NCBI GenBank assembly: GCA_951828585.1
Contig: OX639991.1
Coordinates: 3,256,576 to 3,320,575 of the forward strand
Length of the DNA stretch: 64,000 bases
DNA from: Longimicrobiales bacterium
Lineage (GTDB): Bacteria; Gemmatimonadota; Gemmatimonadetes; Longimicrobiales; Gaopeijiaceae
Direction: 5' to 3'
Position numbers and translations under genes: made by a program. Under the pieces are notes generated by a model, which was not told where the DNA came from, made no database searches, and saw nothing but the letters and a program-made list of their open reading frames with translations. Every line of letters begins with the position of its first letter. Position 1 is the stretch's first letter. Below are positions 23,859 through 32,743 of this stretch, one piece after another.

Positions 23859-26615
23859 ATGCTGAAGCTCGCGACCTCCCTGGCGGCGGTCGGTGTGATC
23901 GTTACCGGCCTAGCAGCCCGTGAAGAAAATCCCCCCGGCATTCGAGCGGCGATGCATCCGGGCTGGGCGCTTCGCTTCACCGGTTCACGATGTAAAGACA
24001 ACGTTACATCTTGTCAACCGCAGTATACATTCGGTGGCGCCAAGGCTTCGCTCTGCGTTGCTCCTCGGGCGAATAGCCCTGCTATTCACCTCTCGTCGCG
24101 CCTTGCCAGCCCGGCGCCTCACCGCTCTCGGTGCTCGGGCGGCTTTGTCCACGGACTGCTGGGGGTTTCGCGCGCCGCGGGTCCGGAAGCTTGCGACGTT
24201 CCATCGCCCACTGGGCCTCCGGCATCCTGCTTCGAGCACGTGCCCGCGGGGGATCCGCACGCCATCGCCCCGCCCCCCGACAACGAAGTCATCGAGCAGT
24301 ACTGCCTCCGCTGCCACAACGACCGCCGCCTGCTCGGCAACATGTCGCTGGAGCGCTTCGACGCCGCCGACGCTCCCGCCGACGCGGAACTCGCCGAACG
24401 CATGATCCGCAAGCTGCGCGCCGGCCTGATGCCGCCCCCCGGCACCCGCCGCCCAACCGAAGAAGCGCTCACCGCCCTCGCCGTCTCCCTCGAGGGGCAA
24501 CTGGACGCCGCCGCCGCCGCCAACCCCACCCCCGGCCGCCGCTCCTTCCAGCGCCTCAACCGGGCCGAGTACCGCGCCTCCATCCGCGACCTCCTCGGCC
24601 TCGAGATCGACGCGGGCGCATATCTCCCGCTCGACACCAGGAGCGCCAACTTCGACAACATTGCCGACGCGCAGCTCCTCTCGGCCACCCTCACCGACAG
24701 CTACCTGCGCGCCGCCGCCGAGATCAGCCGTCTTGCCATCGGCGACCCGCACATCACGCCCAGCGAGTCCACCTACCGGGTGTCGCGCTGGGACTCGCAG
24801 ACCGAGCGCGCCGAGGGGGCGCCTTACGGCACTCGGGGCGGTGTCTCCGTTCGGCACAACTTCCCGGCGGACGGCTACTACGGCTTCCGCGTCTCCTTCC
24901 ACCACGAGACCACCGGCGCCCTCTTCGGCAACGGCCGCAACGCGCTTCACACCCGCGACGGCGAGCCCGAAATGCTCGAGATCTCGATCGACGGGGAACC
25001 GGTGGTGGTCCTCGAGGTCAACCGCTGGATGCACGCGTCGGATCCGGACGGGGTGAACATCCGTTCCGAGCGTGTCTTCGTGCGGGCGGGGCCGCGGCAG
25101 GTGTCGGCGGCGTTCATCCGGCGGTCGGAGGGGCCGCTGCAGGATCTGATCTCGCCGCACGACTGGTCGCTGGCGAGTACCAGCATCGCGGGGTCGTACG
25201 GGTTTACGGCGCTGCCGCACCTGATGGATCTGGCGGTGGGGGGGCCGTATGAGGTGGCGGGGGTGTCGGAGACGCCGAGTCGGGTGCGCGTTTTCTCGTG
25301 TCGTCTGGGGGAAGGGGAAGATGCCCATGCCTGCGCCCGCGAAATCATCACCCGCCTCGGCACCCAGGCCTATCGCAGACCCCTCACCGACGAGGACCTT
25401 GCCGGCCTGCTCGGCCTCTACGACGCGGGCGCGGCGGCCGGCGGCTTCGAGGACGGCGTGCGCACGGCCCTAGAAGGAATCCTCGCCAGCCCGCACTTCG
25501 TCTTCCGCTTCGAGGAGCCGGCGGAGGGCGGGGCGGGGGACGGCGCCTACCGCGTTAGCGGCACCGACCTGGCCACGCGCCTGTCCTTCTTCCTCTGGGG
25601 TTCCGGACCCGACGCGGCACTGCTCGAGGCCGCCGCGGCCGGTCGCCTCTCCGACCCCACCGGCATCGAAGATCAGGTCCGCAGAATGCTCGCCGACGAA
25701 CGAGCCCGTGCCCTGTCGACCCGCTTCGCGGCCCAGTGGCTGCGCCTCCAGGACCTGGAGAAGATCCAGCCGGACGTGCGCGTCGCCCCCGACTTCGACG
25801 AGTCCCTCAAGCGCGCCATGCTCCGGGAGACCGAGGCCTTCTTCGACAACCTGGTGCGCGCCGACCGTCCCGTCCTCGAACTGCTGACCGCCGACTACAC
25901 CTTCGTCAACGAGCGCCTGGCGCGGCACTACGGCATCCCGGGCGTGGCGGGGGACCGCTTCCGGCGCGTCGACTACCGCCACGACGAGCGCCGGGGCCTG
26001 CTCGGCCACGGCAGCATCCTCACCCTGACCTCGCACGCGGGCCGCACGTCGCCCGTTCTGAGGGGCAAGTGGGTGATGGAGGTACTGATGGGGACGCCAC
26101 CGCCCCCGCCTCCTCCCGACATCCCCGAAATCGAGGACGACGCGGTCGAGGACGGACGCTTCCTCACCGTGCGCGAGAAGCTGGAGATGCACAGAGACGA
26201 TCCCCGGTGCATTTCCTGTCACCGCATGATCGACCCCATCGGTCTGGCGCTCGAGAACTTCGACGTGAGCGGCGCATGGCGCATCCGCGACCGCGGCACA
26301 CCCATCGACGCGGCGAGCGACTTCTACGACGGCACCCCCATCGCATCCCCCTCCGACCTGCGGGCGGCGCTGCTCAAGCGCCCCGAACCGCTGTTGCGCA
26401 CCTTCACCGAGAACCTTATGGCGTATGCGCTGGGGCGGCGCCTGGAGTACTATGACATGCCGGCCGTGCGGGAGATCGTCCGTGAGGCCGCGGCGCACGA
26501 CTACCGCGTCTCGGCCTTCATCCTGGGCGTGGCCAAGAGCGACGCCTTCCGCATGAAGGCCGGTCCCGTGCGGATGGACGAGTCTCCGGACCCCGGCGAA
26601 GGAGCGAATCCATGA
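23859..26615 (+). CDS. Two-haem PSD/PSCyt-type protein, DUF1592 family (cassette copy B)
   Basis: 918 residues as read, paralogous to the protein at 18104 along its length. Haem motifs are CLRCH at 149-153 and CISCH at 784-788, with the same PSD domain order (FQRLNRAEYRASIRDLLGLE, TRLSFFLWGSGPDAALLEAA, GRTSPVLRGKWVMEVLMGTP, FTENLMAYALGRRLEYYDMP). It begins with a good signal peptide (MLKLATSLAAVGVIVTGLAA). Unlike copy A, about 90 extra residues lie between the signal and the first haem; their DNA contains long palindromes and looks like inserted non-coding sequence that happens to remain open. Either the insert is translated or the real start lies nearer 24130. The last codons overlap the next gene (ATGA). 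Confidence 0.86.
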   Translation: MLKLATSLAAVGVIVTGLAAREENPPGIRAAMHPGWALRFTGSRCKDNVTSCQPQYTFGGAKASLCVAPRANSPAIHLSSRLASPAPHRSRCSGGFVHGLLGVSRAAGPEACDVPSPTGPPASCFEHVPAGDPHAIAPPPDNEVIEQYCLRCHNDRRLLGNMSLERFDAADAPADAELAERMIRKLRAGLMPPPGTRRPTEEALTALAVSLEGQLDAAAAANPTPGRRSFQRLNRAEYRASIRDLLGLEIDAGAYLPLDTRSANFDNIADAQLLSATLTDSYLRAAAEISRLAIGDPHITPSESTYRVSRWDSQTERAEGAPYGTRGGVSVRHNFPADGYYGFRVSFHHETTGALFGNGRNALHTRDGEPEMLEISIDGEPVVVLEVNRWMHASDPDGVNIRSERVFVRAGPRQVSAAFIRRSEGPLQDLISPHDWSLASTSIAGSYGFTALPHLMDLAVGGPYEVAGVSETPSRVRVFSCRLGEGEDAHACAREIITRLGTQAYRRPLTDEDLAGLLGLYDAGAAAGGFEDGVRTALEGILASPHFVFRFEEPAEGGAGDGAYRVSGTDLATRLSFFLWGSGPDAALLEAAAAGRLSDPTGIEDQVRRMLADERARALSTRFAAQWLRLQDLEKIQPDVRVAPDFDESLKRAMLRETEAFFDNLVRADRPVLELLTADYTFVNERLARHYGIPGVAGDRFRRVDYRHDERRGLLGHGSILTLTSHAGRTSPVLRGKWVMEVLMGTPPPPPPPDIPEIEDDAVEDGRFLTVREKLEMHRDDPRCISCHRMIDPIGLALENFDVSGAWRIRDRGTPIDAASDFYDGTPIASPSDLRAALLKRPEPLLRTFTENLMAYALGRRLEYYDMPAVREIVREAAAHDYRVSAFILGVAKSDAFRMKAGPVRMDESPDPGEGANP
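23989..24112. repeat. Palindromic insert in the 5' region of cassette copy B
   Basis: GATGTAA (23989-23995) and TTACATC (24004-24010) form an inverted pair with an 8-base spacer, resembling an operator. Further on is a long imperfect hairpin with a perfect centre GAATAGC-CCT-GCTATTC (24071-24087) and outer arms reaching about 24040 and 24112 (AAGGC/GCCTT). Copy A has nothing equivalent. A weaker relative of both parts, in the same order, is found near 60481-60566. Confidence 0.6.
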
Positions 26616-28006
26616 ACCTGATCACCGGCAGGCACCTGCCCCGGCGCACCTTCCTGCGCGGTCTGGGCGCCACCGTCGCGCTTCCGTTCCTGGACGCGAT
26701 GGTGCCGGCGCGGGAGCTGTGGGCCGTCACCCGGTCCCGTACCGCCATGGACAGGACCCGCCTGGTCGCGATCGAAATGGTCCACGGCTCGGCGGGCAGC
26801 AACGCCTGGGGCGCGAGCGAGCACCTGTGGTCCCCACCCACCACCGGGCGCGGCTTCGATTTCGGCCCCAGCGTCCTGAGCTCTCTGGAACCCTACCGCG
26901 ATCAGCTCACCATCATCAGCGACACCGACGTCGAGGGCGCCGAGGCCACGAGACCCAAGGAGATCGGCGGCGATCACTTCCGCTCCAGCGCCACCTTCCT
27001 CACCCAGGCGCACCCAAAGCAGACCGAGAGCTCGGACGTCTACGTCGGCACCTCGCTCGACCAGATCTACGCGCAGCGCTTCGGGCAGGAGACGCCGATC
27101 CCGTCCATGCAGCTCTGCATCGAGAATGTGGACCAGGCCGGGGGGTGTGCGTACGGGTACGCCTGCGTCTACACCGACACCATCTCGTGGGCGGCCCCGG
27201 ACCAGCCTTTGCCGATGGTCCGCGATCCGCGCATCGCCTTCGACCAGCTCTTCGGCGCCGGCGGCACCCCGGAGGCCCGCGAGGCCCGCCGCCGGTCCGG
27301 GAGCAGCGTGCTGGATTTCATCGTGGGCGAGGTGAACGCGCTCAAGCGGTCGCTGGACAGCGAGGACTCCCGCCGCCTGGACCGCTACCTGACCGACGTG
27401 CGCGAGATCGAGCGGCGGATTCAGCGGGTGGTGGCGCGCAACGAGAGCGGGGTGGAGCGGGCGCTTCCGGGCGCGCCGGCCGGGGTGCCCGATTCCTTCG
27501 ACGAGCACGTCAAGCTCATGTTCGACCTGCAGGCGCTGGCCTTCGAGGCGGACGCCACCCGCGTGTTTTCCTTCAAGATGGGGCGCGATGCGTCGAGCCG
27601 GGTGTATCCGGAGAGTGGGGTGGACAAGGGCTTCCATCCGTCGTCGCACCATGGGGGTCGACCCGACAACGTGCTCGAGTTCGCGGAGATCAACCGGTAT
27701 CACGTCGGTCTGGTTCCCTACTTTCTGGAGAAGTTGGCGAGCATTCAGGAGGGGGACGCGAGCCTGCTCGACAAGACGATGGTGATCTACGGTTCGCCGA
27801 TGGGGGACTCGAATGTGCACAACCACAAGCGGTGTCCGCTGTTCGTGGTCGGGGGGGCGAATGGACAGCTCGATGGGGACGTGCACCTGAGGGCCGCGCC
27901 GGGGACGCCGATGGCGAACGTCATGCTCAGCCTGATGCACAAGCTGGGACTGGATGACGTGGAGAGCTTCGGGGACAGTACCGGGGCGTTTTCGCTGTCG
28001 CCATGA
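26612..28006 (+). CDS. Tat-exported DUF1552 (HXXSHH) protein (cassette copy B)
   Basis: 464 residues, paralogue of the protein at 20565. Twin-arginine signal LPRRTFLRGLGATVALPFLD at about 9-28; HxxSHH motif in FHPSSHHGG; conserved blocks IGGDHFRSSATFLTQAHPKQ, SMQLCIENVDQAGGCAYGYA and YGSPMGDSNVHNHKRCPLF. The start overlaps the upstream cytochrome stop by four bases, and the stop overlaps the ankyrin gene by four, so the three proteins are translationally coupled. The exact role is unknown. Confidence 0.9.
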   Translation: MNLITGRHLPRRTFLRGLGATVALPFLDAMVPARELWAVTRSRTAMDRTRLVAIEMVHGSAGSNAWGASEHLWSPPTTGRGFDFGPSVLSSLEPYRDQLTIISDTDVEGAEATRPKEIGGDHFRSSATFLTQAHPKQTESSDVYVGTSLDQIYAQRFGQETPIPSMQLCIENVDQAGGCAYGYACVYTDTISWAAPDQPLPMVRDPRIAFDQLFGAGGTPEAREARRRSGSSVLDFIVGEVNALKRSLDSEDSRRLDRYLTDVREIERRIQRVVARNESGVERALPGAPAGVPDSFDEHVKLMFDLQALAFEADATRVFSFKMGRDASSRVYPESGVDKGFHPSSHHGGRPDNVLEFAEINRYHVGLVPYFLEKLASIQEGDASLLDKTMVIYGSPMGDSNVHNHKRCPLFVVGGANGQLDGDVHLRAAPGTPMANVMLSLMHKLGLDDVESFGDSTGAFSLSP

Positions 28007-29931
28007 AGGGGTTTGGGGGATTTCGGGCTGTTTGGGGCCGTGGCGCGCGTTTTTGGGCAGACGGGCCGGTATCGTCCCGTGTGGACAGATTCGGGATAGA
28101 ATCTGACTTGGTGGGGGTGTTTTTGCTGGTAGGGCTAGTCTTGTGGCCGGGGAATGACGGGTTTGTGGACAGATTCCGGGTAGAATCTGTCACGGAATCT
28201 GTCACGAAGGGTGAAGGGGTCTCCGATGCGGCCACCGAATCTCCCATCGCCGACGCCGCCAGGGGGGACGACATCGAGGCAGTGCGGGCGCTGATCGCGG
28301 ACGGGGCCGACGTGAACGCGGCCCACGGGGACGGGATGACCGGGCTGCACTGGGCGGCCCTGAACGGAAACGGGGAGATGGCGCGCCTGTTGATTGATGC
28401 GGGGGCGACGCTCGAAGCGGCCACCCGGCTCGGCGCACACACGCGCCTGCACGTTGCGGCGAAGGAGGGTCACGGGGGGATCGTCGAGATCCTGGTTGCG
28501 GCGGGAGCCGACCCGGCTGCGGCCACCGAAACCGGCGCGACCCCCCTCCACTTCGCCGGCGCCTCCGGCGACGCGCGCGCGGTGACCGTCCTTCTCGACC
28601 ACGGCGCCGCAGTGGACGCCCGGGAACCGGAGTGGGGACAGACCCCCCTCATGTTCGCGGCGGCGCTCGGCCGCACCGAGGCGGTGGTGGCACTCCTCGC
28701 AGCCGGGGCGGACGGCACCGCGACCGGCCGCGTCATGGACCTGGTCGAGCGCGACATCGTCGACCGTGCGTCGCAGCGGCGGCGCAGCCGGGAGGTCGCG
28801 GCGCTACGTGAGGGCAGGGAGCCCCCTCCGGATCCCCCACCCCCCCCGCCCGAACCCAACACCCCCGACACCTCACGCGCCGCCCAGGCCCGCGACGCCG
28901 CCCGGGAAGCCCTCGAAACCCAGCTTCGCACCGGTGAACCCATCCCCCTCAACTACGCCGGCCTGGTCGGCAAGCACGGCGGCCTCTCCGCCATCCACCT
29001 CGCGGCACGGGAAGGCCACAGCGCCACCGTCGGCGCCCTCCTCGACGGCGGCGTCCCCATCGACCTCCCCAGCGCGGCCGACCACACCACGCCGATGCTG
29101 ATCGCCGCCATCAACGGCTACTTCGATCTCGTGGCCGAACTCCTCGCGCGCGGCGCCGACCCCAACGCGGCCAGCGACGCGGGGGCCACGCCCCTCTACG
29201 CGGTCCTCAACGTGCACTGGGCGCCCAAGGCCCGTCACCCGCAACCGCTCGAGCACGAACAGCAGGAGGTCGGCTACCTGGAGCTGATGCGCGCCCTGCT
29301 CGACGCCGGCGCGAACGTCAACGCCCGCCTCAGGCACACCCTCTGGTTCACCACCTACAACCGCGACCTGCTCGGCGTCGACCGCGCCGGCGCCACCCCC
29401 TTCTGGCGCGCGGCCCACGCCACCGACGTGCCCGCCATGAAGCTCCTGCTGGAATACGGCGCCGACCCCGGTCTCCCCACGATCAAGGTGTCCCAGCGCG
29501 GTGGCGGCATGGCCGACCGACCCGACCCGTCAGGACTGCCGCCCGTCCCCATCGGCGGTCCCGCGGTCTACCCCATCCACGCGGCCGCCGGGGTCGGCTA
29601 CGGCCAGGGCTACGCGGGCAACTCCCATCGCCACGCCCCCGAGGGCTGGATGCCCACCATGAGGTTCCTCGTCGAGGAGCTGGGGTCCGACGTCAACGCC
29701 CGCGACATCAACGGCTACACCCCGGTGCACCACGCCGCCGCCCGCGGCGACAACGAGATGATCCTGTACCTGGTGGAGCAGGGCGCGGATGTGACCACGG
29801 TGGCGCGCAACGGGCGGACCACGGCGGACATGGCCAACGGGCCGGTGCAGCGGATTCAGCCGTTTCCGGCTACGGTGGCGTTGTTGGAGAGGCTGGGGGC
29901 GAAGAACAATCATCGGTGTGTGAGTTGTTGA
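28003..29931 (+). CDS. Secreted ankyrin-repeat protein (cassette copy B)
   Basis: 642 residues, paralogue of the protein at 21944. A hydrophobic segment (LVGVFLLVGLVLWPGN, about 30-45) is followed by ankyrin repeats (GDGMTGLHWAALNGNGEMAR, ATPLHFAGASGDARAVTVLL), a Pro-rich linker (PPPDPPPPPPEPNTPDTS, about 275-292) in place of the copy A charged linker, then a second repeat block ending NGYTPVHHAAARGDNEMILY. The C-terminal 60 residues are almost the same in both copies (MANGPVQRIQPFP, NNHRCVSC). Two copies of the GACAGATTC hairpin lie in its 5' coding region, before the first repeat. Confidence 0.85.
   Translation: MKGFGGFRAVWGRGARFWADGPVSSRVDRFGIESDLVGVFLLVGLVLWPGNDGFVDRFRVESVTESVTKGEGVSDAATESPIADAARGDDIEAVRALIADGADVNAAHGDGMTGLHWAALNGNGEMARLLIDAGATLEAATRLGAHTRLHVAAKEGHGGIVEILVAAGADPAAATETGATPLHFAGASGDARAVTVLLDHGAAVDAREPEWGQTPLMFAAALGRTEAVVALLAAGADGTATGRVMDLVERDIVDRASQRRRSREVAALREGREPPPDPPPPPPEPNTPDTSRAAQARDAAREALETQLRTGEPIPLNYAGLVGKHGGLSAIHLAAREGHSATVGALLDGGVPIDLPSAADHTTPMLIAAINGYFDLVAELLARGADPNAASDAGATPLYAVLNVHWAPKARHPQPLEHEQQEVGYLELMRALLDAGANVNARLRHTLWFTTYNRDLLGVDRAGATPFWRAAHATDVPAMKLLLEYGADPGLPTIKVSQRGGGMADRPDPSGLPPVPIGGPAVYPIHAAAGVGYGQGYAGNSHRHAPEGWMPTMRFLVEELGSDVNARDINGYTPVHHAAARGDNEMILYLVEQGADVTTVARNGRTTADMANGPVQRIQPFPATVALLERLGAKNNHRCVSC
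28084..28107. repeat. GACAGATTC hairpin, first copy in the copy B ankyrin leader
   Basis: GACAGATTC (28084-28092), a 6-base loop GGGATA, and GAATCTGAC (28099-28107): the same hairpin as at 22109 with one arm mismatch. Confidence 0.85.
28168..28203. repeat. GACAGATTC hairpin, second copy in the copy B ankyrin leader
   Basis: GACAGATTC (28168-28176), loop CGGGTA, GAATCTGTC (28183-28191): identical in arms and loop to 22109-22131. A further GAATCTGTC arm (28195-28203) follows directly. A half-copy sharing GATTCCGGGTAG lies just after the operon at about 29936-29947. Confidence 0.85.
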
Positions 29932-30094
29932 GAGGGATTCCGGGTAGGCGAGTCGACTGACCTGACGGTTTCCGGAATCAGTCCCATTCCGTCATGTATC
30001 CGCCCACCAGCGGGGTGCATCGTTGGATTCACGAAGAGGATCGACGCGATAGCTCGCATTGACGGTGCCAGTGCGGCTTTTCAGGCGGACACAG

Positions 30095-31111
30095 ATGGCC
30101 GAGAGACCGAGACACGACGAAGCGTACAAACACCTGTTCACGCACCGGCGAATTGTCGAGGATCTGCTGCGGGGCTACGCGGGAGATTGGACTCGCATGC
30201 TCGACTTCTCGACCATGGAGCAGCTGTCTGGTGAATTCGTGCCTCCCGGTCTCATCCGTCGCAGTGCCGACATGCTATGGCGGGTACGCTTCCGCGATCC
30301 GCTAATTCCGAGCCTGTTCCTGCAGATCGAGTTTCAGGCGATGCCGGACATCACGATGGGCAAGCGCGCCGACGAATATGCCAACCTCACCATCCTTGCC
30401 GCGGACGAGAAAGACCGAGGGCCCAACGGTGAGCCACCGTTCGTGTTCTCCCTGGTGGTCTACAATGGCAGACCCGCATGGAAGGCACCGACTGGCGTTG
30501 CGGATCTGGTCGGTCCCGGTTCGGCCCACGCACTCCGCGAACTGCTTGGCTTTCGGGGGCACCGGTGGTACCTTCTGCTTGGAGTGAGGATCGGTAGGGG
30601 TCCCGGGATCGTCCCCGGCAACCTGGTTTCCGCCGCGTTCGCGCTGGAACGTGCCGGTTCGCCAACGGAAGCGGCACGGACGGTCGGGGAGCTGGAGGAA
30701 CTGCTGGACAACGCTGGTGACGAAGACCTGAGAGCGAGGTTTGCCGAGTGGATCGCGTATGTGATGCGACTCCGGGGATTCCCGGGGCTGGAGACGCAAC
30801 GTTCGAAGAGGGAGGTGATGACCTTGGGTGAAATCCGCACCGCTTTTGCGGACCAGGTAAAGGAGTGGACGGACCGCTGGCATAGGGAAGGATTCGAAGA
30901 GGGAATCGAACGAGGACGGGAAGAGGGACGGGAAGAATACCGGGCCCTTGTACGGCAGTTGGCCGAGCGGAAATTCGGTCCTGAGACAGTCTCGGCCCTC
31001 GGTCCGCTACTCGACCGGCTATCCGACCCGGATCATGTTGTCAATGTGGTGGGCGCCGTCATTGAATCCCGGACCGGCCACGAGTTCATTGCGCGCCTCC
31101 GGACCCTCTGA
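30095..31111 (+). CDS. Rpn/transposase_31-type PD-(D/E)XK nuclease with DUF4351-like tail
   Basis: 338 residues. It opens RPRHDEAYKHLFTHRRIVED, the classic start of Rpn (recombination-promoting nuclease) proteins. The PD-(D/E)XK core is visible as Asp in RSADMLWRV and the QIEFQ strand in SLFLQIEFQA. A charged repeat EGFEEGIERGREEGREEYR leads into a DUF4351-like tail. Rpn proteins are DNA nucleases that stimulate RecA-independent recombination, and some act in phage defence. The ATG at 30095 matches the family N-terminus; an in-frame TTG at 30059 would add 12 residues. It stands alone, in lower-GC DNA than its neighbours, as expected of a mobile gene. Confidence 0.87.
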   Translation: MAERPRHDEAYKHLFTHRRIVEDLLRGYAGDWTRMLDFSTMEQLSGEFVPPGLIRRSADMLWRVRFRDPLIPSLFLQIEFQAMPDITMGKRADEYANLTILAADEKDRGPNGEPPFVFSLVVYNGRPAWKAPTGVADLVGPGSAHALRELLGFRGHRWYLLLGVRIGRGPGIVPGNLVSAAFALERAGSPTEAARTVGELEELLDNAGDEDLRARFAEWIAYVMRLRGFPGLETQRSKREVMTLGEIRTAFADQVKEWTDRWHREGFEEGIERGREEGREEYRALVRQLAERKFGPETVSALGPLLDRLSDPDHVVNVVGAVIESRTGHEFIARLRTL

Positions 31112-32743
31112 TCACCCCACCCCCGCGTAACGCACCCCCGTAAGCTCCGCCGTCTCCCGCCTCCAGGTGGTCAGATCCCGCACGCTGAACCGGCTCAGGT
31201 CATCATGCCCGCACGCCCGCGCAAGGATCTTCATCAGCTCCACCGTGGCGTCGAGGTAGTTGGCGAGCTGTTGCGCTGACGCGTGCACCTGCAGCCGGGC
31301 CCGCAGATCCTCCTTCTGCGTGGCGATCCCGACGGGGCAGTTGTTGGTGTGGCAGGCGCGCATGCCCAGGCAGCCGATCGCCTGGATGGCCGAGTTCGCG
31401 ATGGCCACGCCGTCCGCGCCTAGCGCCATCGCCTTGACGAAGTCGGACTCGGTGCGGAGGCCGCCCGTGATGATGAGGGTGACGTCGCGGCCGGTTCCGC
31501 GCGCGTCCAGGTGGCGGCGGGCGCGGGCCAGGGCGGCCATGGTCGGCACGGAGATGTTGTTCTTGAAGATTTCGGGGGCCGCGCCGGTGGCGCCGCCGCG
31601 CCCGTCCAGGATGATGTAGTCGACGCCCACGCCGAGTGCGAAGTCGAGGTCGTCCTCGATGTGTTGGGCCGACATCTTGAAGCCGACGGGGATGCCGCCG
31701 GTCTGTTCGCGCACTTCGTCGGCGAAGGTGCGGAAGTCGTCCGCGGTCACCAGGTTCGGGAACCGTGACGGGCTGATCGCGGGGGTGCCGGGCTCGAGGC
31801 CGCGCACCTGGGCGATCTTGCCGATCACCTTGGTGCCGGGCAGGTGTCCCCCGGTACCGGTCTTCGCTCCCTGTCCCCCTTTGAAGTGGAAGGCCTGGGA
31901 CAGGCGGGCTTTTTCCATGGACCAACCGAACCTGGCGGACGCCAGTTCGTAGAAGTAGCGCGAGTTGCTCTGCTGCTCCTCCGGCAGCATGCCCCCTTCG
32001 CCCGAGCAGATGCCGGTGCCGGCCATCTCGGCTCCCTTGGCGAGCGCCAGCTTGGCCTCTTCGCTCAGGGCGCCGAAACTCATGTCGCTCACGAAGAGGG
32101 GGATCTTCAGGCGCAGCGGCCGCTTGGCCCGGGGACCGATGACCAGTTCGGTTGCCACGGGGTCGTCGTCCGCGAGAGGCCGGGTGGCGAGTTGCGCGGT
32201 CAGGATCTGCAGGTCGCTCCAACCGGGAAGTTCGGTGAGCGGCACGCCCATGGCGGTCACGACCCCGTGATGCCCGACCTTCTCCAGCCCGTTGCGCGCG
32301 AGTTCCTGGATGTAGTGGTTGTGGGGCTCCTCGGGGGTGCCGTGGACGTCGGCGTAGAGACCGAGGTACTCGTCGCGGTTGTAGGCCTGGGGAAACTTGT
32401 CGTGCCAGGCCGCTACCTCGGCTTCGTCCACGAAGACGGCGTCGGCGTCGGGGTCGATCCAGGCGCCGAACTTGTGGAGCGCCTCCTCGGGGTTGTAGGA
32501 GCTGACGCCGGTGTCGTAGCGGTAGTCCCAGTTGTGGACGCCGCAGATGAGGTCGTCGCCGCGGATATGGCCGTCGGAGAGGAGGGCGCCGCGGTGGAGG
32601 CAGCGGCCGAAGAGCACGGAGACCTGGTCGTCGTAACGGATGACGACGAGGTCGACGTTGGCGACGAGGGCGTAGGCGGGGCGGCGGTCTTCGAGCTGGC
32701 TCCAGGTGGCGACTTTGGTGGCGGTCGCGGTGGTGGATTGCAT
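31112..32743 (-). CDS. Glutamate synthase-like FMN protein with N-terminal Rieske [2Fe-2S] domain
   Basis: 543 residues from the ATG at 32743. Residues 10-120 form a Rieske-type ferredoxin domain with C48-L-H50 and C67-G-V-H70 (FGRCLHRGALLSDGHI, DDLICGVHNWDYRYDTG). From about 160 on it is the FMN-binding glutamate synthase barrel: FVSDMSFGALSEEAKLALAK, GTGICSGEGGMLPEEQQ, FHFKGGQGAKTGTGGHLPG, YIILDGRGGATGAAPE. The [3Fe-4S] ligands are in CLGMRACHTNNC. There is no glutaminase domain, as in archaeal-type GltB proteins. The electron source and true substrate are unknown; the Rieske domain may feed electrons to the Fe-S/FMN core. No gltD gene is adjacent. It is convergent with the Rpn gene. Confidence 0.9.
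   Translation of the reverse strand: MQSTTATATKVATWSQLEDRRPAYALVANVDLVVIRYDDQVSVLFGRCLHRGALLSDGHIRGDDLICGVHNWDYRYDTGVSSYNPEEALHKFGAWIDPDADAVFVDEAEVAAWHDKFPQAYNRDEYLGLYADVHGTPEEPHNHYIQELARNGLEKVGHHGVVTAMGVPLTELPGWSDLQILTAQLATRPLADDDPVATELVIGPRAKRPLRLKIPLFVSDMSFGALSEEAKLALAKGAEMAGTGICSGEGGMLPEEQQSNSRYFYELASARFGWSMEKARLSQAFHFKGGQGAKTGTGGHLPGTKVIGKIAQVRGLEPGTPAISPSRFPNLVTADDFRTFADEVREQTGGIPVGFKMSAQHIEDDLDFALGVGVDYIILDGRGGATGAAPEIFKNNISVPTMAALARARRHLDARGTGRDVTLIITGGLRTESDFVKAMALGADGVAIANSAIQAIGCLGMRACHTNNCPVGIATQKEDLRARLQVHASAQQLANYLDATVELMKILARACGHDDLSRFSVRDLTTWRRETAELTGVRYAGVG

Noticed and set aside
28081-28203. Interpretation of the GACAGATTC repeats as a CRISPR array
   Set aside because: Only two or three units, each an internal palindrome, with unequal spacing (84 and 12 bases) and no cas genes.
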